64,000 nucleotides of DNA from Spisula solida. Taxonomy: Eukaryota > Mollusca > Bivalvia > Venerida > Mactridae. This document shows, piece by piece, positions 22,001 to 34,000 of this stretch. The notes under the pieces were generated by a model. The model was not told the DNA's origin. It was given only the letters and a program-made list of their open reading frames with translations, and did not search any database. The number at the start of each line of letters is the position of its first letter. Position 1 is the stretch's first letter. The translations under genes were made by a program, and so were the position numbers. The DNA is taken from the NCBI GenBank assembly GCA_947247005.1, contig OX365948.1, forward strand, positions 33,670,601-33,734,600, given 5' to 3'.

Positions 22001-25000
22001 GACACGAGGCTTTGCCGAGTGTCATATTGTTTTGTCGACGAGTTTAATAAAACTCGTATGTAATGAGCACGAATGTAGGATTCTATTTATCACATAACCT
22101 CAGCAAACGCTCATTATTGTTCAAAAGGATGATGTACGCTGCATATGTTTCAGCCAAAATTCAGCGGTACAATGAGCGCGACGTCATGACGACGTTGATA
22201 TTATCCTGACGTCATTGACGGATCAATGCATGGATTGGCTAATGTAACGTCAAGCTAATTTAAATATTTATTGCACAGTCTGGGAGTGCCGAACGATATT
22301 TACGTAACGGCTTTACGGCACTCCTGGACCGCAAGTTATGTGATAAAAGTTTGTAATACTAAGAATTTATATTCTATAAAATTTCAAATTCTGCTAGAAA
22401 GACAATATGAATAAAATATCCTAATATAATATAATCAGGATTAATTTCAATCAAAATTCAATCCATTTTATTTCGGCTCGATCATGCACGGGTTTTATTG
22501 TATTACTTTATTATTATTACTCATGAGTGTAGTTTTTATCGTCACTACACACCAGGCCAATCGACCGTTACAATTTATACTGCTCATCCAATGTAGACTA
22601 TTGTGACGTATACAGGCACCCTTTATAAGCGCTTGTAACCGGGTTTTCGGCCTCATTCTGCTAACAAACGCTTCAGCTAAACCTACAAGTTAGATGTTTC
22701 ACAACTGTGCACACCTTGGACGGCGAGATTTCGAGGTCAAATGAATGTTGGACGGAGAATTTGAACACAAATATTGCTGTGAGACATTGAAGATGGTAGA
22801 AAAGATAAGTAATGTGTTTATTGTTTTTGTAGTCATTGCATGACACGTGGAACAGGTCATATAGTCAAAAGGTATCAAAGAAACGAAGAAATGTGACAAG
22901 TAATTAATTTGAAATCATGCAGCACGCTTTTTTACTTGACGCACAGTTTTGTGCCTTACGTAATGAGTTCAATTTATATTGCTTTGGTAAATATCGAACA
23001 TTCATGATAGTTTTGTCATGAGTCTGTAATGAATATGTTCATGTAATGATAGCTGTGGCACGAGCCTGTTCATAGCACAAGTTTTGGCATATCTATATAA
23101 ACACATGAGTTGGGTTTTAGTCTGAACCTGTCGTGTCGCACGGTGGTTGTGTATGTTCTGTTTGTTATTTCAACACTTCTGCATTGACAAGTGATGTATA
23201 TTGATTTTAATAAATTATTGGAGTTAATCGTGAAGCGGACCATGCACTTACATTAGTACTCTTGGTTTGTCGCCTAAACGCCACGTGGTAAAAAGTTACT
23301 GGTACCAATTTTATTTTGTCTTCAGTACAACAGTACAGCTTAGTGCGTTTGTCTCGGAAAGGAAATGTTTTATTGTTTTGGGCAATATGGCTGATTTATA
23401 GCTAAGAACGTTTAACTTTGAACATCCGTACATTGTCTTCATTTTAACTTATCGAAACCTGCTTATGCCAGGGTAGCGAAAACACACGATGATTAATTAG
23501 CGTTAAATGCTGACGATTAATTAGGTCAAATGCTGTCGGCTATACTTCTTATAGCACAGGGTAAAGCCACGTGGTGAAATTTTATTTTGTTTTACTACTT
23601 GGTGGCTTATAGTTAGCGACCCGGGCGAATATCTGGTGTACTGGTATGATTTTGTATTACCCGGCAGGTGAATTAATTAGCAGACTTGATTAACAATTGT
23701 AAACTTTGACTGATCATTTACTTTTGTAGTTTGCCACTGTGACGTTTGACTGATTCGACACTTGGTTTGTAAAGATAAAAACTGTTTTGGTTACATTGTA
23801 TTATGTTTATACTGATACGCTCTAGGGTAGTAGAGAACGCTTGTTGTACCACGGAATTCACGTGCATTTCTGGCGTACTTTAGAATGGATTTAAGATCGG
23901 CGAATGTGTCATTATGTTTAGTGTTTAACAGCGGCCGGTGTTTTTATAAATCACCCACAGTTGAGCACGAGATTGTAACTAGTACTTTGTTATGCCAATC
24001 AACGGCACGACTTTCTTCTAACTTTTTAGTATGGATGACTGATCACTGTTTTTTCAAATCTAGGCTATAAGGTTAACAATTAGGATAGTACGGCGAGTTT
24101 GACATGCCCCTCGAACTTTCATTAGCACAATTTAACAGTTGATTATGCTGTTTATATCTATAGTGTCGTTGGTATGTTTTCATGGGCTGGAAGTGTCAGA
24201 GGACGCTTAGGTGCGATGCAAACACAAATCTAGGTGACCGATACTGCTAGTTTGCTCGCGGAAATTTATATATTCAACGCAATAACCTTACGGTTTGTGT
24301 GTGCATAGGGGCCGGGATCATGTCAATTTATCCCAGCTGTAGCAAGATTCAAAACTTACTCGTGGTACAGTAGGCATTTTAAGTAGGTTTATCCACGGTG
24401 TTCAATTAACACATACTTGCATTATACTACCAGTGGTCTATATTGAAATAGAATATAGGATCATGTGGTCCTGGGCAGACTACACTATTAGGGTCTTTAA
24501 GAGAAGGAATTATGTATATTTTGTATAATTATCACGATTAGTTAAAATTATCAAGTGAAGACACTGTTTATTACACTTCTATATGTTTTATTGTAGTTGT
24601 AATATGATTAAAGAGAAACTGGAATGTTGCAGGATTGACGTCAACGGAAGGCATTGGTTCTGTTTCCACTTCTTTAAAAGGGCATCCGATCAAAACTGCA
24701 GTTTAGGTTAAGTATAATTAATACATACATAGTTTAATTTGTGTTTGTCATATTTGTTTAGCATCAGTCTGTTACTGCGAAGATGTCAAAGTTACGAGTG
24801 CACATGTGACGTTTAGTAATTTTACGGTAATGCTGTTGGTTCGGTATGCAATTTTACATCAGAAGAACGTATGGTGCGGGGAGTTCGGCGAGATCCTCGC
24901 CCTCTATGAACATAATTAAACAGCGGTTATCTGGCTACAGTGTATATCTATGACCCGATTGTATGCTTTCATAGGAGAATATCACATTGGCGCTCGATGT

Positions 25001-28000
25001 GTGGTACAAAAACAGAGCGCAAGGGCCGATTTTGCGCGATTTGCTTGAAAAATTGATATAGTAGGCACATGGCCTTGTATCGGATTCTTGCTGGGGTTTG
25101 GGTCGGGTCATTATCTCCGCACTATATGTGATATGATAGATTCATTGTGTTTTGAGGTCATTAAGTTCACTAAGTTTTTTATGTGGACTAACGTATCCTG
25201 TCGGCGGTCACATTAGTTTACTATACATTCAAGTTTATGTTTTGATGGCAACTGCATATATGCATATGGCGACATAAAGGAATTCCAACAAGACGCTGTT
25301 GATATGAAAACAAACGCCATATCCCGAGTAAGATAATCACAAGACCATGGTAATGGTTCATTGGACGTATTTCGAAATGGCATCATTCTTTTGGACGCTA
25401 GCAAATTCCGGATTGTACATTCAGGGTATAAAATGTAGTTACAGGTATTGGCAGTTCCAAAAAATGAAATACGACAGTATTTATATCCCTAGGCATTATT
25501 ATAACTAATGTATACAATTTAGTTTCAGGTACTTTGGTTGTGGTTATTTATACATGCGATATGTATATTAGTTTATTGTTAACATCTGAGACGATTGAAA
25601 CAGGAATAAATACTACGTGTTAGGGAAAAAGAAAACGATCTTTTAAAATACAATGATGAGTTCATTCAGAGCATAAATATTTCCCTGTTAGATAATTGAC
25701 CGGTAATGATACATTATATATTTTCGGTATTGCTTTGTTGACGTACAATCGAGAGGGAAAGGCTTAGTATGAATAAAATTGTAATTTCGGAATGTTTGAC
25801 AGCTGGAATTTAGTATTTCAATTTTTTACTTGGATTCAATCCCTTACTTGGTTGGCCAGAGGGTAATATTCAGAAACATAGGAGATTTAAAGCTGTGCCC
25901 AACCTCCGGTCTTAATAAGGGTCCCACATACTACATTCGGGGAAAACGAGGTGATCTTTATCGAATATTTCTTAAACCATGTTTGAAATGGTGTGACTGT
26001 TTTATCAAACGTATATATTTTAAAAATGATACATGAAGCATCGAATATTTGTCTGGGGCTTTTTCCGGAGTCATGTTTCATTCGAATTGAGATACTTGAG
26101 ACAATTTCATGGTGGTAGAGGAATGTTATAACAAAGCTATTGAAAAGAAGATAATTAATCAATTTGGGCCTAAACATATTCAAAATGAAAACAATTACAT
26201 TTTAACAGTAGATATAGATATTACAACGACTGGATTCCACAGGGCCGACGGGTGCTACATTTCAAGACCGACTTAGATAGCTCTAGAGAATTATTGTCGA
26301 AAATAGTATAGGAATTTTGGGGAAATAAAATCATTATTTTATTTTGTGGCGGAAAATTCTTCAATTTAGGAGCGATCGGGGGTGTACATGGGTCTAATCA
26401 ATGTGGATAGAATAACTTTTATACATTGACTACATTGCATGCTTATAATCGCTTTATTCCACAGTGAAAAATGTGGGGTGAACAGCGAGTAATAAGCTTC
26501 TAAAACTAATCTACGGGCTTGGGTTAAATAAGCATTAAAGAACTGGCCAGATAGCTTTGACTAGGCGCTCTTTAATAGCTTTCTTTTGAGTAGGATCTTT
26601 GCTCGCCAAGCGGCGATGGTTTATTTGTTGCACTGGTTTATTTATGTACAAGCGTACTTATTGCTCGGCATGCGCCGATTATTGCTCGCCATGCGGCGAA
26701 TACTAGTATTGGAATATTGCTCGGCATGCGCCGATTCTTGCTCGCCATGCGGCGAATACTAGTATTGGAATATTGCTCGGCATGCGCCGATTATTGCTCG
26801 CCATGCGGCGAATATTGCTCGGCATGCGCCGATTATTGCTCGCCATGCGGCGATTATTCACTTGGGTACAGGCGGGTACCTTGCGGACTGACTGGTTTTA
26901 TTGCACGCCAGGCGGCGTTTATAATAGTTAAAATGGTAGGCCATGCGGCCATGGTTCGTTTGAATGCCATGCGGCATTCATGTATATTCTTCATACGCCA
27001 GGCGGCGTCAACATAATGAGAGTTACCGTGCAACATGGGAAGGGTTTTCGGATTTCAAAAATGTCGCCCCTGATCGCTCCAAGTAAATTAATTAATAGCA
27101 TATCTTTCTCCGCAGTGTATAAATGCGGAGGAATTCGTCATATGTGTAACTCCGTAGTGTTTAAATACGGAGTGATTACTTGGTTTAATTCTACGCTGCC
27201 ATGACCATATCTGCCAAAATACACATTAATCCGTCTGTTATACGTATATATTTGAAATATATTATCATAACAATTGGTTATATAGAAGTACCAAATGCTA
27301 GAATTATACAGTATGAATCATACAAAGTGTTTGTCGTTATTGATCATAATAGTTTGGCAACACCGAACGGGCACTCATTGGTCCTCTCGTATTTGTTATT
27401 ACACACTACACACCGTAAGCGCGTATTAATGGTGACAATACCAAACCCAATAGGATAATGGAGGGACGCGGAAGAATGAGTGCCGGTTGGGGTTTTTGTC
27501 GGGCAAAGAGTCCTGAAATAATCAGGATTAATTTCAATCAAAATTCAATCCATTTTATTTCGGCTCGATCATGCACGGGTTTTATTGTATTACTTTATTA
27601 TTATTACTCATGAGTGTAGTTTTTATCGTCACTACACACCAGGCCAATCGACCGTTACAATTTATACTGCTCATCCAATGTAGACTATTGTGACGTATAC
27701 AGGCACCCTTTATAAGCGCTTGTAACCGGGTTTTCGGCCTCATTCTGCTAACAAACGCTTCAGCTAAACCCCCGCCCACCACACCCTTATCACGTCATTT
27801 TAATGGAAATAAGGATAGAATGTTGGTATGAATGATATTGCCTCTAATGTTTATATGTTACAGTATTGTGGACTGGTTTATAGTGTGGACTTGGTATAGC
27901 GGCATCTCCGAGTAGAATATAATCTAAGACAGCACTGTGTCATCCAGGTAGAAGTCCTGGCGTAGTTCCGACATATAGTAATGGTAAGTGAGGACACATA

Positions 28001-31000
28001 CCATTCAGGACGTCTGACGTTCATCAGAACAAAGTCATCATAGTTCAGCAAGAATCTCTGCGGAAGGACATGGAACAATATCAAGTATCCGAGGATTATT
28101 CCGTGACCATCTACTACAGTGTTTAAATCTAGTGTTAGTTCTTCATTAATAAAATTATAATTTTTACGTGTGCAAGTGCTGGCGCTGAAATTCAGAGATG
28201 CGGGAAGACATTATGTGTAATATATACCAAGTGCGTTATACGTTGTCGGGGTTAATATATTTGTATTATGCAATTGACGTTTCTCTTATGTAAGATGTCG
28301 CATACAGTAAGGTTTCACAAACGAACCTAATCAAATATATTAATATCTGGGTCAATAAAAGCAAAAATTTAACAAGTAAAGTTCAATATTGGAAAGTCTG
28401 TTTAAGAAAGTGAAACCTTGCTGTACGCAATTTTTTAGTATTTTTAAATTAAACCGTCTGGCAGCGGAAAATTCTTCAATTTAGGAGCGATCGGGGGTGT
28501 ACATGGGTCTAATCAATGTGGATAGAATAACTTTTATACATTGACTACATTGCATGCTTATAATCGCTTTATTCCACAGTGAAAAATGTGGGGTGAACAG
28601 CGAGTAATAAGCTTCTAAAACTAATCTACGGGCTTGGGTTAAATAAGCATTAAAGAACTGGCCAGATAGCTTTGACTAGGCGCTCTTTAATAGCTTTCTT
28701 TTGAGTAGGATCTTTGCTCGCCAAGCGGCGATGGTTTATTTGTTGCACTGGTTTATTTATGTACAAGCGTACTTATTGCTCGGCATGCGCCGATTATTGC
28801 TCGCCATGCGGCGAATACTAGTATTGGAATATTGCTCGGCATGCGCCGATTCTTGCTCGCCATGCGGCGAATACTAGTATTGGAATATTGCTCGGCATGC
28901 GCCGATTATTGCTCGCCATGCGGCGAATATTGCTCGGCATGCGCCGATTATTGCTCGCCATGCGGCGATTATTCACTTGGGTACAGGCGGGTACCTTGCG
29001 GACTGACTGGTTTTATTGCACGCCAGGCGGCGTTTATAATAGTTAAAATGGTAGGCCATGCGGCCATGGTTCGTTTGAATGCCATGCGGCATTCATGTAT
29101 ATTCTTCATACGCCAGGCGGCGTCAACATAATGAGAGTTACCGTGCAACATGGGAAGGGTTTTCGGATTTCAAAAATGTCGCCCCTGATCGCTCCAAGTA
29201 AATTAATTAATAGCATATCTTTCTCCGCAGTGTATAAATGCGGAGGAATTCGTCATATGTGTAACTCCGTAGTGTTTAAATACGGAGTGATTACTTGGTT
29301 TAATTCTACGCTGCCATGACCATATCTGCCAAAATACACATTAATCCGTCTGTTATACGTATATATTTGAAATATATTATCATAACAATTGGTTATATAG
29401 AAGTACCAAATGCTAGAATTATACAGTATGAATCATACAAAGTGTTTGTCGTTATTGATCATAATAGTTTGGCAACACCGAACGGGCACTCATTGGTCCT
29501 CTCGTATTTGTTATTACACACTACACACCGTAAGCGCGTATTAATGGTGACAATACCAAACCCAATAGGATAATGGAGGGACGCGGAAGAATGAGTGCCG
29601 GTTGGGGTTTTTGTCGGGCAAAGAGTCCTGAAATAAATAATCACTATATAAATCTATATAAATATAAAAATATAGCACAGAATGGCAAATATTTTATTTA
29701 TGTAAAAATTGATACCTCATTCCTGATGTTAAACGTCGCCCAAGGATATGAGAGAATGAAGCTATGGGTTCATTTAGTTACTAAATTAGTATGCTTCAAG
29801 TCATTAATAAAAAAGTCTGATCTTAACTAAGACATTTGTATGAAATGTGCTTCTGGTTTTTGAAATTTCTTTGTTTATAGTTACTGACCAACATGAGATG
29901 ATATGTTTAACATATTTACAGATTACTTTGGTTGTATGAGATTGTTACTGACCAACATGAGATCATATGTTTAACGTATTTACAGATTACTTTGGTTGTA
30001 TGAGATTGTTACTGTCCAACATGAGATCATATGTTTAACGTATTTACAGATTACTTTGGTTGTATGAGATTGTTACTGTCCAACATGAGATCATATGTTT
30101 AACATATTTACAGATTACTTCGGTTGTATGAGATTGTTACTGTCCAACATGAGATCATATGTTTAACATATTTACAGATTACTTTGGTTGTATGAGATTG
30201 TTACTGTCCAACATGAGATCATATGTTTAACGTATTTACAGATTACTTTGGTTGTATGAGATTGTTACTGAACAATAAAGTACCATCAAGCTTGGAGAGA
30301 AGTCACGTTCCCCCTACACCAGTGGCTGAAAGTATATTTGACTTAATCATGAATCCAATCAGTTATGCTGCAAGCTGTAAAGATGTGCTATTCAGGTATA
30401 ATATTACATATACTGTACATTGAGTGCTTTTCATAGTGTTTTTATGCTCCCCATCTTTGATGAGGGGGTATATTGCTTTGCACATGTCTGTCAGTCAGTC
30501 GTGTATGATGGTTTACGTTCAATAAATCAAGAAGGCTTTGACCTAGTATCTTCAAAATTTACATGAAGGTTGGTCATCAATAGTAAATGACCTTTACAAT
30601 TTCTGACTATTTGAATGGTTTTCGTTCAATAACTCAAGAACGCTTTGACATGGGATCTTAGGTTGGTCAGCAACAGAAGATGACCCCTATTGATTTTGAG
30701 GTAGGTAAGTCAAAGGTCAAGATCACTGTGACCTTCACCATAAATGGCTATTGGGCTGCCATGGGGGCATGCATGTTTTAAAAACATCTTTTGTTATTTT
30801 TGCTATCATTCGTGAGTCGAGTTCCTGGTAAATTCGTAAATCCACATATTAAAGTTGAATGTACAGTACAACTTCTTTAGAGCAACACCCTTTGGGAGCT
30901 GCAAATCTTGGTTGTTGTTTAGTGATTGTTACTCTATAGAGGTTACATTTATAGTAAATATTGGATTAGGAAAATTTTGAAGAGAGGTTGTTGTTCTACA

Positions 31001-34000
31001 GAGGGCCACTCTGGAGAGGTTGTACTGTACTTTCATAACATGAATGTACATCCTGGCACCTTCAACCACAAACTTCATAAATCTGTGAAATAAGTTTGTA
31101 GCCAAACATCTATAGTTTATGCTTGATATAAATGTAACAGTATTCCTGGTGTGTAAACCACAAAATTGCGAATACTTTGATGCATTGCGTCAAAAATATG
31201 TCACTCTAGTGATTGTTATTGTGCATTACATGATGTGAGCTATGAGTTTGGTGTGAAATTAAGCACTGTTATGCACTACTTATTGTATGTTTATACTGCT
31301 GTGTACCAGCATTTATATCTTATGTTAATGGTATTGTTTTTGAAACTTAGGTCAAGTACATGTATCTTTTTCTTTATCTCTTCAGTTAATTTTAATTTAT
31401 GTCTATACTATTATATGTTTCAGTAACCACGTGTTGAGAGCAGTCTGCAAGTCACTGTTATGTCCCGTCTACTCAGAGCAAATCTCACAGTTTCTTCTCC
31501 CGGCAATGGCTTATGGGAAATATCCTTTCCCTTTTGTTGATCTGATACAGACCCTAATCTTTCAGTGTAAGGAGGAAGAAATGGGAGAAGGGAAAAATAA
31601 GGGATCTGGAAAAACTGCATACAGAAAGATGGCTAAAATAGAAATGACACCATGGCTTCTTGGATCATTTCTTACTCTGGGTGATAAAGTTATTGGTAAG
31701 TTTATTACTCAGTATCATTAGTGTATTTAACATTGTGCCATTACCAGTTTTTGCTTAATATCTAAAATTCATTTTACTGCTATAAGTTTAAAAATGTTTT
31801 TTGTTTTTAGCTCGATTTTTCAAAGAAAAAAAATCGAGCTATTGTCGTGACGGGATTTTGCGTGTGCGTTGGTTAAGTTTTTTGTCACTCATTTTCTTAA
31901 ACTTAAAGGCTATCAAAGGTTACCGTATCTTTTTGAAACTCAACATTGCTATTAGTCATCACAAGGGAAGTCTGTACTGATAAGGCTGGTAACCCTGTGA
32001 TATATATCTATGACGTTATCTGTCCTTGTTTCAACTTAGTACATAGAAACAGTTGCACATTTAACACATAAACTGAATTTTCTCAAAAGCTATCAAAGCT
32101 ATCAACTTGAAAGTCAAAACACTGTGGAATGTGATGACCTACATTTTGTACATCTACTGACAAAAAAGTATAAGTCTATCCTGCATTTTATGAGAGTTAT
32201 TCCCCTTTTCTAACTTTGAATTCCTACGCAAAAATTTCCATTTCTCAAAGACTATCACAGATATTCACTTGAAACAAAGTCAAGCTATTGTTGTGACAGG
32301 ATCCAGTGCGTCAGCATCTGCGTGTGCTTTAGTAAAGTTTATTGTCAGGGTCATTTTCTAAAAGACTATCAAATGTATCTTCTTGAAACTCATCATAGTT
32401 ATTCATTATCACAAAGGGAGTCCAAGCTGATAAGGCTGGTAACCCTGTGACATATATTTATGGGTTATCTGCCCTTGTTACTCTTAGAATTTTCACTCAT
32501 AGCTGAGCAAGGGTTCTATCAAGTACAAGAAAGTCAAGCTTCCAGCACTCGTAGGCGGTGCTCTTGTTAGCTGACCTGAACACTTTGTGATCATGATGAG
32601 ATATTCGACCACTCACCATCCAGCATCCATCTGTTCATAGTCGGCATTTTCTGTATAATTTCAAACTCCAACATTGTTACAGTGTAGATATTATTTATCC
32701 TTACAGAAACACTACCGATTGAATCATTCAGTTTGTATGTACAAGTATTACAGAGACTGTTACCACTATTACCCTCATCATATAATCTTGGTGATGAAGA
32801 TTCGGATTCTGAAGATGAAATGGAAGTATCACATAATGTATGTATAATTGTTGTCAAACTTGTGGTTGTGAGCTCCTTAATTAAACAACCACCTGTCTTA
32901 ATCACCCAGTTATTAGTCCCCTACCAGTTTTTGACCGGAGGGGACTATAGGTTTGCAGTCAGTCCGTCCGTCAAATAATCTGGATCCTGACATAACTCAA
33001 ACAGTTTCCAAGCTAGGTTTATGAAACTTGATATGTCGATAGGGGGCAATAAAGGGATAATGCACGTCCACAAATATTTTGATTCCGACCAAAATTGTGG
33101 TTGCTATGTCACCAGAAACATTGAAAATGGCTTAAAACCGGTAGGGGACTTCTGTATTGCTTGCAATTCTTAATGACTTGTTATAAATGAAAATCAGTCA
33201 CATGATATATCTGACATAATTTCAAGGCTTTCATGAAAAATGGCAAGGTCAAACTCAAACACATTTAATATCAGAAATCATTCAAAAATCAAACAGATTA
33301 TTATGAGATATGATGATTGTTTTATTACATGTTGATGTATATACAAGTAAAGTTTCCCCAAAACCAGCCTTATACTTGACTGAACCTGAAAGCAAGTATG
33401 GCAGCCACTGTAAACTTGACATTTTTATGCCCCCGTATCGATAGATCGGGAGGCATATAGTGATTCACCTGTCCGTTTGTCCGTCCGTCCGTCCTGGTTA
33501 ACCCAAATTGACCGTTTCTTCTAGCATCTTTATGGCTTGCTACAAAGCTTCCAAACTTGCATGGATGTTGTATATGAACACTCTCCACACACCTGTATCA
33601 CCTGACCCCATTTTGACCTTGACCTAATTTTGGACTTAGACTTATTTATGGACAAGGCTTCCACAGGGGGCATAAGCGTTTATTGAACGCAGTCTTGTTT
33701 TTGATATAATATTCATTAAGGATTAAATTTCGTGGTTGAGGTCATCCACGAAATCCACGGAATTAAATCCCCCACAAATATAAATGATTTTACAGTATAT
33801 TCTCAAATCTTTTTCCTAAGAGCTACATCCCTACGATCTCTATAGTATTTGTTATCTAAGAATTAAAATTTCACTTAATTGTTGCATTCATGTATGAGCT
33901 GCATATTTTCAAATCTTCTTAAGAAGGACATTCCTTATACTACTGTGTATTTTAAATGTCACTAAATGTTGCAATGATGTAACGGCTATATGAGGAAGGT

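Larger units (their letters stand above)
26349..27521 (+). repeat. Module B1 of the composite element (hairpin-rich 3' module)
   Basis: 1173 bp, repeated at 28464-29636. From 26603 to 27008 it carries at least 13 short hairpins of one design, and two longer ones at 27107-27174. The ends are GCGGAAAATTCTTC and GAGTCCTGAAATAA. Short frames inside (for example 26717-27016, Cys-rich) come from the hairpin repeats and are not credible genes. Confidence 0.9.
22431..29636 (+). mobile_element. Composite element with split direct repeats (A1-x-B1/A2-y-B2)
   Basis: Module A (253 bp) occurs at 22431-22683 and 27518-27770. Module B (1173 bp) occurs at 26349-27521 and 28464-29636. The order is A1, 3665 bp, B1 joined directly to A2, 693 bp, B2. 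The paired modules are nearly identical; the 99-codon and 85-codon frames of B1 recur unchanged in B2. The two inner segments show no likeness to each other. The ends read TCAGGA (start of A) and TCCTGA (end of B). No reverse transcriptase, recombinase, helicase or transposase is seen. Either this is a split-direct-repeat element as in DIRS/Ngaro/PAT retroelements, or two non-autonomous elements with common ends inserted head to tail. It lies in UBE3C intron 6, in the sense orientation. Confidence 0.85.

Noticed and set aside
26603..27008. CRISPR-like array of short palindromic repeats
   Set aside because: Repeats are 14-20 bp with uneven 7-80 bp gaps, spacers are themselves repeated, and the setting is a eukaryotic intron with no cas genes.
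26717..27016. Cys-rich 99-codon frame, identical at 28832-29131
   Set aside because: Made by the hairpin repeats. Its identity in the two copies only reflects the duplication of module B, and it shows no protein-like features.
22431..29636. Ordinary LTR retrotransposon
   Set aside because: No TG..CA-bounded identical LTRs at both ends, no primer-binding site or polypurine tract that I can see, and no gag-pol. The repeat order is A-x-B/A-y-B rather than LTR-x-LTR.
22431..29636. Helitron
   Set aside because: No TC start paired with a CTRR end and a terminal hairpin, no A/T insertion point, and no Rep/helicase. A distant non-autonomous relative cannot be fully excluded.
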